In this document: piece after piece, positions 1-11,122 of the stretch
Layout of the letters: each line of letters opens with the position of its first letter
How positions within the stretch are numbered: the stretch's first letter is position 1
Assembly (NCBI GenBank): GCA_963854835.1
Contig: OY978530.1
Span: 8,342,354 to 8,406,353 of the forward strand
Direction: 5' to 3'
Length of the DNA: 64,000 nt
Source of the DNA: Megamerina dolium
Lineage: Eukaryota > Arthropoda > Insecta > Diptera > Megamerinidae
Position numbers and translations under genes: made by a program
Notes under the pieces: model-generated
What the model was told of the DNA's origin: nothing
The model's database searches: none
The model's input: the letters and a program-made list of their open reading frames with translations, nothing else

Positions 1-1
1 C

Positions 2-1998
2 CCGAATTTAAATTCATTACTAGACAAACTGGGTAGAGCACAATACTTTACAACTTTGGACTTGGCCAAGGGGTTTCATCAAATTCCAGTTAGAAAAGAA
101 GATAGAGCTAAAACGGCATTTTCAACACCGTTTGGGCATTACGAGTTTATTCGTATGCCTTTTGGCCTAAAAAATGCCCCATCAACCTTCCAAAGGCTGA
201 TGAACAAAATTCTTCACAAATATATAAATAAGATATGCGTCGTTTACATGGACGATATCTTAGTGTTCGGCACTTCACTGGAAGAGCATTTAATTAATTT
301 AAAATTAATATTTCAGGCTCTAAGGAAGGCCAAATTGAAAATACAAGTAGACAAATGCGACTTTCTGAAGAAAGAAACGCAATTTTTGGGACATATTCTC
401 ACAGAAAATGGAGTAAAACCAAATCCCGCCAAAGTTGAAATTATCAGAAATTTGAAAATACCAAATAATACAAAGAAAATAAAATCATTCTTGGGAATGA
501 CGGGTTTTTACAGGAAATTTGTAAAAGATTATGCGAAAATCGCATATCCTATGACCCAATACCTAAAAAAGGACCAAAAAGTCAACGAATACGACCCCGC
601 TTTTATAGCTTCATTCGAAAAATTAAAGGATATCGTGACAAATTCACCTATATTGCGTTATCCCAACTTTACAAAAAATTCAAAATCACTACAGATGCTA
701 GTAACTTTGCAATTGGAGCCGTTTTATCTCAAGATGAACATCCCATTGCATGTGCATCAAGAACATTGAATAAACATGAAGCAAATTATGCTACAATCGA
801 AAAGGAGTTGTTAGCAATAGTATGGGCCGTTAAATATTTTCGCCCATACGTTTTTGGCAGACAATTTGATCTGGAAAGTGATCACCAACCACTAAAGTGG
901 CTAATGACAAAATACACTGGCAAAGACATAAGTCCAAGATTGCAGAGATGGCTCGTTAGTTTAGGAGAATATGACTTTTCACTCGAATATATAAAAGGAA
1001 AAACCAACAACATTGCCGATTTCTTAAGCAGAATAAAAAGCGACGAAAATAATGCTCATATAGAAATTCTTCAAGGCGATGAAGAAAATAACAGCATGTC
1101 AGTGGAAGTAGAAACTGTCCACTCACAAGAAGAGAACTTAGGGTTTGAAATTCCTATTTTAGACACCGTAGTGAATAGATTCAGAACACAAATAATCATA
1201 GTACAGCAGAAACAAAACCCCGTTGAAATTATATTTAATTCCAAGAGAATTTACTTAGACAAGAATGATATCGATCAAAACAATGTGCTAAATATCATTA
1301 GAAGAGAGATAGACAAAGGGAAAGTAGGCATATATTCCCACCTTAATGATCACGAATATTATAAAATTTACAAAATTATCCAAGAAGAGTATTCAGCAAA
1401 TCCCAGCGTCAAATTCGTCAAATGTTCACAAATGGCGATTGACATAGAAAACGAAGAAGAACTAAGAAAACAAATTGCTCTTTTTCACAAAAACGAAAGT
1501 GGTCACTGTGGTATAACAGCATCTTTCGAGAAATTAAAAACTAAACTGTATAACCCTCACCTCAGAGAGCAAATAAATAAAGTAATAAATAATTGTGACA
1601 TATGCTCAGGTAGAAAATACGACCGAAATCCAATAAAAAATAAATTTCAATTGACATACACCCCAAAAACAACTAACGAAATAATCCATGTTGATACTTA
1701 CGTAAATAGCAAACATTCTTTTATTGTCTTCATCGACAAATTTTCAAAACACGCTACTTGCTTACCACTAGTAGATAGAAATAGCAGAACTCTCGTAACC
1801 CAATTACAACAATTTTTATCCATAAAAGGCAAAGTAACTAAAATGATATTCGATAATGAATTCAACAACGATAATGTTAAGGAATTTATGCAAAAAGAGG
1901 GAATACAATATCATATTACCAAACCTAACAGCCACACAGGAAACAGTGATGTAGAAAGGCTAAATAACACAATAACAGAAAAAATACGGAAAATTTAG
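2..1998 (+). pseudogene. pol: Errantivirus pol: reverse transcriptase, RNase H, integrase (frameshifted)
   Basis: The frame is open from base 2. The RT active site VVYMDDILVF is near base 245, preceded by DLAKGFHQIPV. A small frameshift near base 675, in an A-rich run, moves the reading to another frame, where RNase H begins (TDASNFAIGAVLSQ) and continues through the region starting at 766. Integrase has its zinc-binding HHCC segment (about 1480-1620) and a D,D,E core: the Asp of IHVDTY, the Asp of IFDNEF and the Glu of DVERLNNTI. A stop at 1996-1998 ends the frame just after the core, so the integrase C-terminal domain is missing. Family order and motifs make the assignment firm, but the enzyme is broken. 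Confidence 0.9.
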
Positions 1999-2100
1999 GA
2001 AAAAACCTCTACAAGGAATCCACACAAGCAACATCAAAAGACCCACAAAATTCGGTAACTATTAGTAGGTACTAATATTATTAATATTTCTAAATTACAG

Positions 2101-3600
2101 ATAATTTTATGGACACTAATAATACTCTCATTACCCCGAATCCACGGTAATCTAATTACACACCAAATAACCGAAACTAATGGCTACATTGATATTGACA
2201 ATAAGAATTACAGTATCCCAGTAGAATCAGATCTAATTTTGCATAAAGTAGATATTAATGAAATAACAAATGTACTACTATCAATGAATGAAACTTTAAA
2301 TACCTTAAATCCAAATCAAAAAGCATACATAAATAATCAAGTAGAAGTATTATTAAGTAAACTAAAAACCATAACACCCACCAGTAGACAAAAAAGGGGA
2401 TTAATTAATTTTGTAGGTAATGCTTGGAAATATCTTTTCGGCACAATGGACGATACAGACCGAGAAGATATTACCAACCACCTTAGCACAGTTGATTCAA
2501 ACCTACATAACTCTATTACAGAATTAAATCAGCAAATAAAAATTAACGACCATTTTGATAGTACAATACAGTTAATAAAAAATACAATCAATCAAAATCA
2601 AAATGACATTCTTTATCATATTAATGGGCTTCAAAGAACAATAAAAGACGTCCTAATACAAAATATTTACCTAGAAAAACTATTAATGTTAACTACAATT
2701 CAAAATCATATTGAACATATTCAAAGTTACGTGACAACAGCACAAAATGGCATTAGCGATGCAAGTATTCTTACAGAAAAAGAAATAAACGAATACGGAA
2801 TAAATATAAGCAAAATTATGTATTTAAGAACGGCCATATTTCAAAATAACAATGATTTAATATTTGTAATTAAAGTACCTAAAACGTTTCAAATTATTCA
2901 TGTTATAACAATAATACCCATCCCAAGCCCAGATAAAGAAATAAATGCAGAAATAGAGGAAGTATTTGAATATAATAATAAAATATACACACACAGAGAA
3001 AATAAATACATAAACGAATGTACTTTGTCAAAACATTGCACAATAAATAAAACATGTCAATTAATAAAAAACGAAAACACAGAAATTGTATACATTAACG
3101 ACTACACAATAATTGTAAAAAATGCAAGAAATAATTCAATCACAAGTAACTGTGATACAGGAAATAAAACCTTGAATGGAAATTTTGTAATACAATACAA
3201 TAATTGTTCAGTAGAAATTGCAAACAAAAAATTTTCAAACAATTTAAAAATGTACACAGATAAAATTATCTTACCAAAATTCACTAATATTACATTCAAT
3301 AATACACTTACGATAGAAGAAGTAAAATTAACAACAATTCAAAATTTAAAAGAAATAGAAGAACTCAAATACAATAACAAAATTATAACTTATAGCATAC
3401 CAACAATTGTAGTAATAGCAATAATAATAACATCAATCGTAATACTGTGGGACAAATGCATAAAATCAAACAACAGAATTCAGGAGAATCCTGTATCAAA
3501 AGGGGGAGGAGTTACGTATGTGCTGCCACATACTCAACCAACCCTCACCAATATTACTGACATCGACAATATCATTCGCAAGTACATAAATAATAATTAA
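2101..3600 (+). CDS. env: Errantivirus envelope-like glycoprotein
   Basis: The frame is open from the AG of a plausible splice acceptor (pyrimidine-poor, ending at 2100). It starts with a hydrophobic segment resembling a signal peptide (WTLIILSLPRIHG) that lies upstream of the first ATG at 2239. In known errantiviruses env is made from a spliced RNA, which would supply a start; that is inference here. A furin-like basic site (RQKRG, about base 2390) precedes a hydrophobic stretch, as in family env proteins. Asn-X-Ser/Thr sites are numerous. A transmembrane helix lies near the C-terminus (about 3390-3450). The frame is uninterrupted to 3600 and ends inside the 3' LTR. Pol of this copy is broken. 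Confidence 0.8.
   Translation: MILWTLIILSLPRIHGNLITHQITETNGYIDIDNKNYSIPVESDLILHKVDINEITNVLLSMNETLNTLNPNQKAYINNQVEVLLSKLKTITPTSRQKRGLINFVGNAWKYLFGTMDDTDREDITNHLSTVDSNLHNSITELNQQIKINDHFDSTIQLIKNTINQNQNDILYHINGLQRTIKDVLIQNIYLEKLLMLTTIQNHIEHIQSYVTTAQNGISDASILTEKEINEYGINISKIMYLRTAIFQNNNDLIFVIKVPKTFQIIHVITIIPIPSPDKEINAEIEEVFEYNNKIYTHRENKYINECTLSKHCTINKTCQLIKNENTEIVYINDYTIIVKNARNNSITSNCDTGNKTLNGNFVIQYNNCSVEIANKKFSNNLKMYTDKIILPKFTNITFNNTLTIEEVKLTTIQNLKEIEELKYNNKIITYSIPTIVVIAIIITSIVILWDKCIKSNNRIQENPVSKGGGVTYVLPHTQPTLTNITDIDNIIRKYINNN
3498..3509 (+). other. Polypurine tract of the errantivirus
   Basis: AAAAGGGGGAGG sits directly before AGTTACGTATG, which looks like an errantivirus LTR start (these begin AGTT/AGTG rather than TG). 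The tract primes plus-strand DNA synthesis in this family and fixes the LTR start at 3510, inside the env coding frame. Confidence 0.75.
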
Positions 3601-3967
3601 ATCGTATAAACAGTCGTTGCATTTAAACAAATGCCAATGACACCCAAAAATATTATGCAAGAATTAAAGTCACCGACACTTATGAAAAGTGTCATATAAC
3701 CATCGCTGCACTAAAAAGAACAAGTGCCAATGACATGGGCAAACGTTGCGACAACGACACTCATGAAAAGTGTCGTATAACCAGCGTAGTATCATGGCTT
3801 AGCATAGCTGCAGTCACTTAACATTTAGCGATTACATGATCGCTTCACTTTAAGTGGCGTAGCAACAATATCAAGTAAAATTATGTCGACGTCGGTAAAT
3901 AAAGAAAAGAATAAAGAAAAACAGCGAATACGATTGAATTGCTTTCACTACATTTGGGTTTATATTA
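3510..3967 (+). repeat. Errantivirus 3' LTR
   Basis: Starts just after the polypurine tract. It contains two related internal segments in tandem (GACACTTATGAAAAGTGTC near 3676 and GACACTCATGAAAAGTGTC near 3757; each is a short hairpin) and AATAAA-type signals around 3897-3920. The first 91 bases also encode the env C-terminus. The end is a guess, because the window holds no other copy of this LTR. Confidence 0.6.
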
Positions 3968-4034
3968 ATGAACATGAAATTGTAAAAATTTAGTCTTAAG
4001 ACCACCTTCAAACAATAAAGATTAAAATTTTGGT

Positions 4035-4818
4035 TTGAAAAATTCCTTTTATTTTTCCCGAAGGAAAGATTTAACTCGCGAGCTCAATTTACATCGAAGG
4101 ACAAATGTAAGGCACTCATCCACCGCTAGGCATTTCGCATTGGATGAATCAGCGTCCACATTATTTTCATCGTTACGAAAATCTCGGCACCCCGAGTTAA
4201 AAATACTGAAATTCAGTGGAGCATATATCGATTGGCCTAATTTCTTCGACATGTTCAGCAGTGTTATTGACAAGGACTTAGAATTGAGCAAAGTGGAAAA
4301 ACTTCAACATCTGCGCGCTAGTTTGCAAAGAGCCGCATTTGCTCACCGAAACCATTTGCTCACTTGAGCCAGTTGATGAGAATTATGATAAAGCCGTGGC
4401 TCTACTAAAGATTCGATTTGATAACAAATTACTTGTTTTTCAGGCACACATTAAGGCGATTTTCGGCCTTAAAACTGTTGATAGAAATTCTGCTAGTGGC
4501 TTGCGAGAATTGAGCGACAAACCTTGGCAACACCTGAACAAATTTTAGATGGATTACTAATACATCTTTCCACCAGAAAATTCGATCACAAGATACAAGA
4601 GAAATGGGAAGAGGACTTGCCAGTACAGACAATGCCAACTTTGAATTCAATGACCTCGTTTTTGGCGAAGCGGTACCGCATAATGGAAAATTTGGAAAGT
4701 GCTAAGGTAACGCAAACACCTAGCAGTCAGGTGGGCAAAAATTCGAATACCAATAAAGGCATTAGAAACGTTTTGGTAGCATCTTTTGCGTATTTTGCGA
4801 TTCGAGAGACCATTATAT
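4035..4818 (+). pseudogene. BEL-I gag, N-terminal half (DUF1759-like), frameshifted
   Basis: Three overlapping frames (4035-4367, 4339-4548, 4524-4820) read as one BEL gag polypeptide. Landmarks are LKFSGAYIDWPNFFDMF, then DKDLELSKVEKLQHLRA, then YDKAVALLKIRFDNK, all typical of the DUF1759 region found in BEL/Pao gag. At least two indels break the frame near 4345 and 4530. The sequence stops where RTE copy 1 is inserted and resumes at 5686 with the zinc-knuckle region. Confidence 0.82.
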
Positions 4819-4831
4819 AAATAATTGTATA
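4819..4831. repeat. Target-site duplication of RTE copy 1, left
   Basis: AAATAATTGTATA occurs here and again at 5673-5685, exactly flanking the RTE insertion. It shows that BEL-I was the pre-existing target. Confidence 0.9.
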
Positions 4832-5672
4832 CTTACTTACTTACTTACTTATGTGGCCATAACAACCGAATATCGATTTAGGCCGAAAATAACATGCTTC
4901 GCCAGCCATCTCTGTTCTTCGCTAGCTGGCGCCAGTTAGAAATTCCAAGCGCCGTCAGGTTCTCCAGTACTTGGTCTTTCCACCGGAGGTTTGGTCTTCC
5001 TCGTCTGCGTCGTCCTCCAGCGGGTTCCGAATATAACACCTTCTTAGCCGGAGCGTGTTCTTCCATTCGCTCGACATGACCTAGCCAGCGCAGCCGCTGG
5101 ATTTTGATGCGCTTTACTATGTCAATATCGGCATACAGCTCGTGCAGCTCATGGTTGTACCTTATTCGGTACTCGCCACCAACGCAAATAGGTCCAAAGA
5201 TCTCGCGTAGGACTTTTCTCTCGAAAACTCCAAGCATTCGCTCATCGGAGGTGGAAATTGTCCAGGATTCAGCACCATATGTTAGGACAGGCATGATGAG
5301 AGACTTGTAGAGTGTAGTTTTCGTTCTTCGAGAGAGGGCTCGACTTCTCAATTGCTTACTCAGCCCAAAGTAACACCTGTTAGCAAGAGTTATCCTACGC
5401 ATGATCTCCAAGCTGACGTCATTACTGCTGTTAATGCTGGTTCCAAGATAGACAAAGTCCCTTACTACTTCAAAAGCGTAGTTGTCAACAGTGACGTGCT
5501 GTCCAAGACGCCGGGACTCTTTGTTTGTTGACACTAGATACTTCGTCTTGCCCTCGTTCACCGTGAGACCCATCCGACGCGACTCTCTTTCCAACTCTGA
5601 GAATGCTGCACTGACTGCTCGCGTGTTCATGCCGATTATGTCAATATCGTCGGCATACGCTAAGAGCATGAC
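4832..5672 (-). mobile_element. RTE-family LINE, copy 1 (5'-truncated)
   Basis: Minus-strand 3' fragment of the RTE family that occurs six times in this window. It encodes, from 5672 downward, the end of the RT domain (YADDIDIIG) and the C-terminal region to a stop near 4890, then a short 3' UTR ending GGCCACATA followed by (AGTA)n. About 271 codons are open without a stop, which makes this the cleanest copy of the C-terminus here. A 13-bp duplication flanks it. Truncation at the 5' end is the usual outcome of incomplete target-primed reverse transcription. Confidence 0.9.
4878..5672 (-). pseudogene. RTE ORF2 C-terminal part, copy 1
   Basis: The open frame covers the YADD box through the thumb region (VYLGTSINSSNDVS) to the conserved tail (RRRRGRPNLRWKDQVLENL). 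The same protein segment is at 60750-61562 in copy 5, with few changes. Endonuclease and most of RT are absent, so it is only a 5'-truncated remnant. Confidence 0.88.
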
Positions 5673-5685
5673 AAATAATTGTATA
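5673..5685. repeat. Target-site duplication of RTE copy 1, right
   Basis: Second copy of AAATAATTGTATA (compare 4819-4831). BEL-I gag continues immediately after it. Confidence 0.9.
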
Positions 5686-6731
5686 AAGTTCATAAATTTA
5701 TCGCCGAATTTGCGCTACAAGGAAGCTAAGCGGCTTCAACTTTGCTTAAATTGTCTACGCAAAGGCCATAGCCTACAACGATGTAAGTCTGGGCATTGTC
5801 GTCATTGCTCAGCCAAACACAATTCTCTTCTTCACATGAACCCAATTTCGCCGTCTTCAAATCCACAAGAAATTGGAGCTACAACGTCGTCACAACAAAC
5901 ACTCATCTCATCGTTAACTTCAAGTCCAATCTCTCAAGCTTCGAAATCTATCGGCTGTAGTAATGTATTGCTAGCTACAGCAATGAGTTTAGTAAAAAAT
6001 CGTTCAGGCATCTTCGTTCCATGCCGTGCTATTCTCGACTCAGCATCTCATATAAATTTCGTAACTACTCGCTTGGCAAAAAATCAACAATTGTGATCTC
6101 CGGTATTGGCGAATCCAACTTCGTTGCCGACAAGGAGATTGACGTTTTCGCACAATCACAAGATAAAAGCTACAACACTTCGTTCGCTGCTGTGGTCACA
6201 CCCAGCATAACAGATTATCAACCTAACTTCAACCTTACTTCGGAATGGAAGATACCATCAAATATTACTCTTGCAGATCCACTATTCTTCAAACCACAGC
6301 GCATTGACTTGCTTATTGGCGCAGGTTTATTTTTTGATTTGATGTGTGTTGGCCAAATTCGCATTGCTAGTAATTTGCCAATGTTACAAAAAACTCGACT
6401 GGGTTGGGTTGTGTCTGGAGGTGTTTCATACACCACCAAACAATCATCGTCACTCGCAGCTTGCACCAAAAACGTATCTGAACAACAACAAAACAACAAT
6501 TCGTTGAACGATATTGTTAAAAGATTTTGGGAAATAGAGAACTGTTTCGACTCTGCTCCTCCATCTTCTGAAGAAGACGATTGGTGTGAGCAGCATTTCA
6601 AAGAAAATTTCACTCGTTTAGCTTCGGAAGAGTATTCGGTACGTTTGCCTGCAAAAAGAAACTTGAGCGCTCTTGGCGACTCACATAATCGTGCGCTTCG
6701 AAGATTTAAAAACTTAGAGCGAAAATCATGA
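5686..6731 (+). pseudogene. BEL-I gag zinc knuckles and aspartic protease
   Basis: After the RTE insertion the gag frame resumes with paired CCHC-type knuckles (CLNCLRKGHSLQRC, then CRHCSAKHNSLLH). The retropepsin-like segment follows, with ILDSASHINFVTTRLA near 6030, where the family has a D-S/T-A/G core. A frameshift near 6090 leads to the frame at 6021-6731, which holds RIDLLIGAGLFFDL and TRLGWVVSGG, conserved in BEL protease (DUF1758). It ends in the RT leader segment. Confidence 0.83.
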
Positions 6732-6732
6732 T

Positions 6733-8237
6733 TTGAAAACTCAATATATTTCCTTTATGAATGAGTATACATCGCTGCACCATATGTCACTGGCAAAACC
6801 ACAAGCCACAACAACAACTTATTTTCTACCACATCACTGCGTGCAAAAGCTTGACAGCACAACGACTAAGCTTCGCGTCGTATTCGATGGCTCCGCAAAA
6901 ACAACAACGGGCTACTCGCTAAATGACGTTTTGTTAGCGGGCCCAACTATTCAGCCAAAATTGTTCAAAACAGACAAAACAAGACATATGTAAAATGTAC
7001 CGATGTGTACGTGTGACATCTCCAGACGAATATCTTCAATGTATATTATGGCGTGAGCATCCACTCGATGAGATAAAGGTATACAAGTTGGACACTGTAA
7101 CATATGGTACGAAATCTGCCGCCTTTTTGGCAATTCGTACTATGCATCAACTTTCGTACGATGAAGAAGAGTCATTTCCAATAGGCGCAAAAATCGTGAG
7201 AAGAGATTTTTTTGTTGACGATCTCATTTCAGGCGGAGATACTATAGAGGAAGTGGTTGAGATCAGACGTCAGGTTAAAGGTTTACTTCAGCGTGGAGGA
7301 TTCAACATTCGTAAGTGGTGCTCAAACGAGGCTAGTACCCTTCAAGGCATTGTTGACTCAGAACGTGAGAGTATGCTCAAATTCCATGATGGAACTTATG
7401 TAACGAAGACTCTTGGCCTCGTCTGGGACCCTAACACGGATAATTTCTTATTCTCTTTTTCGCCTATCGCACATAACGCACGCGCAACAAAGCGTACGAT
7501 ACTTTCACATATCGCTAAATTTTATGATCCGCTTGGACTTGTTTCGCCAGTTATTACGAAAGCAAAAATTCTCCTACAAACCCTTTGGAAGGAAAAACTG
7601 CAATGGGACGAAAGTTCGCCTCAGTCGTTGCTAGCTAGCTGGACTGACATTTGTGCTCAGTATGGTTTAGTGAGCAGTTTTAAATTTCCTCGTTTTGTAT
7701 TGACACCTCATTCCAGTTGGGAGATTCATGCCTTTTGCGACGCAAGTTTGGCAGCGTTTGGTGCATGCGTCTACATTCGCTTGGAGTGTGATGGTTTCTT
7801 AAAATCATGCTTACTTTGTGCAAAGTCGAGAGTCTCGCCTCTGAAGTGTTTAACCATACCTAAATTGGAATTGTCTGCAGCCTTATTGCTTGCGGAATTG
7901 GTAGCATCCATATCGCAAGATTTTCCACATCCTCACACCGTTCACTGCTGGTCAGACTCAATGGTCACTCTATCTTGGCTTCGCGAACAACCATCAAATT
8001 TCAACATTTTCAAATAGAGTGAGCCAGATTCAAACGCTAACTCAAGGTATGACTTGGCATCATGTGCCTACTTCTTTGAACCCGGCCGACATCCTTTCGA
8101 GGGGATGCACTCCGAATGAACTACTAAATTCTAAACTTTGGAACAATGGTCCACCATTTTTATCAAAAGAGCACTCAGATTGGCCGAATAGAATCGATTT
8201 TTTAACGGATTTACCCGAACGGCGACGGAAGTTTTAA
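6733..8237 (+). pseudogene. BEL-I reverse transcriptase and RNase H
   Basis: The first fragment (6733-6993) has FLPHHCVQKL and LRVVFDGSAKT, the start of the BEL RT fingers. A deletion or frameshift follows near 6990. The long frame 6995-8017 carries the palm (FFVDDLISGGD, catalytic YxDD equivalent), LGLVWDP, KFYDPLGLVSP and an RNase H segment (HAFCDASLAAFGA, then HCWSDSMVTLSWL). The frame breaks again near 8015 and continues at 8019-8237 with the conserved NPADILSRG segment before integrase. Confidence 0.86.
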
Positions 8238-8429
8238 TTACTTCTCAACTACGCGACATAACGCTCGATTGCAAATACCACAACTCCTTTCACAAGTTGC
8301 AGCGCATCTTTGCATACGTTTACGATTTTTGCCAACAGCGCAGTACTCACGTTGATAGCCAACCGCTGACTCCACTGAACATCAAAAGGGGTACACACCT
8401 ACTAATTCGACACATTCAATAATTTAATT

Positions 8430-9763
8430 TTGCAGCTGAGCTCAAAGCGCTACGGTTTGATAAGAAACTTAACTCGTCAAGCAAACTACGCTCATCAAAT
8501 CCATTTGTCGACTCATTCGGGCTTCTTCGCGTTGGAGGGCGCTTGCAAAACTCATTGTTGGACTTTGAAGCAAAACATCCACCTCTATTGCCAAAGCATC
8601 ATCCAGTCACTAACGCAATAATTGACTACTTTCATCGTAAATATCTACATGCAGGACCACAGAGCGTACCAGCGTCGATTCGACAGCAATATTGGCCAAT
8701 TGGTGGTCGAAAGACTGTTGCCAGTGTTATAAACAAATGCATTCGATGTTTTCGTTTGAAATCAAAAATTTACGAGCATATTATGGGTAGCCTACCATCC
8801 AACAGAGTACAAGCAAACAGAGCCTTTTTCACCACTGGTATTGACTATTGCGGGCCATTTCGCAATAGCATTTCGGACTAGGCCACCTATCAAATGCTAC
8901 ATATGCATTTTCGTTTGCTTCAACACGAAGGCTTGTCATCTGGAACTTGTTCAAGACCTTTCCACATCATCATTTTTAGCAGCTCTAAAACGCTTTATTT
9001 GCACAAGAGGCAAGCCACACACCATTTGGTCTGATAATGCGACGAACTTTGTCGGAGCTAAAAACGAGATGCAAGATTTAAGGCAATTGCTTTTAAGCAA
9101 TTCTCATAACACTGAAATCACCAATCAATGCATCTCAGAAGGCATCGTATGGAGATTCATTCCGCCTCGTTCACCACACTTTGGTGGATTATGGGAGGCA
9201 GCGGTTAAGTCAGCGAAATTCCACTTTCTACGTATCGTTGGCCTCTCAATTCTAACATTTAAAGAGCTTCGCACTCTTGTGTGTCAAATCGGAGCGATAA
9301 TTAATTCTCGCCCACTTTGTCCAATTTCAGAGAATCCAGATGATTTGGACGTGCTGACACCTGCTCATTTCCTCATAGGTGCGCCATTTACATCTTTCGT
9401 TGAACCAGACGTCACCAGCCTCGATATCAGTCGTTTAAACCGATCGCAGCGCATTTGTCATATGCAGCAAGTGTTTTGGAAAAAGTGGAGCAGCTCATAC
9501 CTCTCACTTCTACAAGAGCGAGTCAAGTGGCAAAAATCAAATGGCGGTATTCAAGCTGGAAACATGGTCATTTTAAAGGACAAAACCTACCATCACTGAA
9601 ATGGCGACTAGGGCGTGTAGAGACTTTAATTTATAGCTCCGATGGCGTGGCTCGTGTTGCAATTATTCGCACTGCCAATGGACTTGTTAAGCGAGCTGTG
9701 GGGAAAATTGCTGTGCTTCCTATTGAGAATGAATCGGTTGAAAGCCTACACCTTCCACCGTAG
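8430..9763 (+). pseudogene. BEL-I integrase
   Basis: The segment opens with the zinc-binding region (about 8620-8770, KCIRCFRLKSKIYEHIMG). The core follows: IDYCGPF near 8845, TIWSDNATNFVGA near 9030 and GGLWEAAVKSAKFHF near 9185, the D,D,E of the family. It ends with the C-terminal region (PVLPIENE-like segment near 9715). Frameshifts lie near 8540, 8880 and 9590. The final stop is just before the purine tract of the 3' LTR, the normal BEL arrangement. Confidence 0.85.
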
Positions 9764-9769
9764 GGAGGA

Positions 9770-10120
9770 TGTTCACAGCAGCTCTAATTTTATATCGGGA
9801 CTCGCAGCACTATTTCTATTTCGGGACTCGCAGAGCTAACTTTCATGATCATATAATAAACTATCATTTTATATTGGAATGTACTAAATCTCGAGATCAT
9901 AAACGAAACTGTAATTCCCTTATTCTCTCTGATTTTAGTGATCATACATGCAACTGTAAACTCTCTCATTGCAGTTGACTAAATTTTTACCTATTTCTTT
10001 AATTATCTCATTCTTATGTACATATAATCATAAGCATAGCCTAACTTTAATATTCTACAACTGTTAACTTCACTTCTACTGCGACCACGAATCAATAAAG
10101 TTGACAAACTTTTTTTAAGA
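9770..10120 (+). repeat. BEL-I 3' LTR
   Basis: A purine tract (TAGGGAGGA, 9761-9769) is followed by TGTTCACAGCAGC, the TG start expected of a BEL LTR. An early imperfect repeat, TCGGGACTCGCAG, occurs at about 9797 and 9822. AATAAA lies at 10094. The exact end is not fixed because no 5' LTR is present for comparison. Confidence 0.65.
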
Positions 10121-10384
10121 GTTTTAATTTGCAAATAGGTGGAGCAAATCAGCTCTTCCGCGAAACAATAGGCTCTATTCGATTTTTTTTTCTTTCAGTG
10201 AGCTACTCTATACTTATGCCAAATTGGCAAATGAAGGCAGTGCACTTTTTGATTGCTAAAACACAAAAACACACGAAACTAGATAAACAGAAGCAGAGAC
10301 TGCGACGAAAAAATGAAAATGCACCAAAAGAAAAATAGCGATAACTATCGACGTAGCATTTAGTGCACACATATCGTGCAAAGA
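10121..10384. other. Unassigned AT-rich stretch
   Basis: No convincing coding or repeat homology is visible. It may be the decayed gag end of the Copia element that follows, or flanking DNA. Confidence 0.4.
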
Positions 10385-11100
10385 AGAATATGGTATTATC
10401 GCAACTATTAGTATATTGATAGCGGTGTTTCGAGGCATATGACACCTTATAAGAACATTTTCAGTTCATTAAATTCTTCTTCAATTCGTGAAATAATAAC
10501 GTCAAACAATGATGTAATTATTATAGAAGGTATAAGTAACGTTACGCTCCATATAGGGCAAAGAGAAATCGAAGTGAAAGAAGTTTCATATGTATCGAAA
10601 TTAACATCGAATTTATTATCTGTCTCACAAATCCTCCAAACCGGTAACAAAGTTATGTTTGAAAAAACCTTTGTAAAATATTTGATCCAAATGTCGGATT
10701 TATTGCCGGTGTATTTAAATTCCGAGTTCAACGCTTGTAAATGGAAAAACAAACGTGATGACATGACACCGTCGCCTGGGTCACTTAAATTCTACAGATT
10801 CATAGAAATTGAAAACATCCACAATAACATTGAATTCGGTGGAAATGCCAGCGTTTTAGTTAAGTGCGAGGCTTGTCAGAAAGGAAACCAATCACGAACA
10901 GCATTCAAGTACTTTGGAACTCGAGCTATAGAACCACTCGCGATTATTTATTCCTATCTTTGTGGACCAAAACATTTTCTAACTTTTGTAGGCGATTATA
11001 CTTGGAAGGTGTTCACATATTAAAAAAAAAACAAAGTTGCTGACTACATCAAAAATTTAAAACAATTCGTTGAGAATCAAAACCATATAGTCATATGGTT
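10385..11100 (+). pseudogene. Ty1/Copia pol fragment 1: protease end, GAG-pre-integrase, integrase start
   Basis: DSGVSRHMTPYKNIFSSL (about 10418-10470) is the Copia protease active-site region, with Val where Ala is usual. SKLTSNLLSVSQIL follows, typical of Copia. A degenerate GAG-pre-integrase segment (CEACQKGNQSRTAF) and the start of the integrase core (FVGDYTWKVFTY) come next. The frame shifts at an A run near 11025 and continues as a VADYIKNLKQFVENQN-like segment up to the RTE copy 2 insertion. A TAG at 10409 lies just before DSG. Confidence 0.8.
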
Positions 11101-11122
11101 ATATGGTTTATGGAATTCGTTC

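Larger units (their letters stand above)
1..3967 (+). mobile_element. Errantivirus-type Ty3/gypsy LTR element, 3' half
   Basis: The element enters the window inside reverse transcriptase and runs through RNase H, integrase, env, a polypurine tract and a 3' LTR. This pol-env-LTR order is typical of insect errantiviruses (17.6/297/gypsy group). The 5' LTR, gag and protease lie outside the window. Pol carries a frameshift and lacks its C-terminus, so this copy is not autonomous. It abuts a BEL gag fragment whose 5' end is missing, so it may have inserted into BEL-I. The 3' boundary near 3967 is approximate because no second LTR is available for comparison. Confidence 0.88.
4028..10120 (+). mobile_element. 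BEL/Pao retrotransposon BEL-I, 5'-incomplete, decayed
   Basis: Gag, protease, RT, RNase H and integrase segments of a BEL/Pao element lie in order, followed by a purine tract and 3' LTR. The 5' LTR, leader and gag start are missing; the junction is with the errantivirus LTR. Coding is spread over all three frames by small indels. RTE copy 1 interrupts gag, bounded by a 13-bp target-site duplication. The BEL assignment rests on DUF1759-like gag, FVDDLISGG in RT and the integrase motifs. Confidence 0.88.

Noticed and set aside
3660..3790. CRISPR-like spaced repeats (GACACT..ATGAAAAGTGTC twice)
   Set aside because: Only two copies, inside an LTR of a eukaryotic retroelement; an LTR-internal duplication.
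10439..11023. Host gene of 194 codons
   Set aside because: DSGVSRHMTP and LTSNLLSVSQIL are Copia pol landmarks, so it is transposon-derived.
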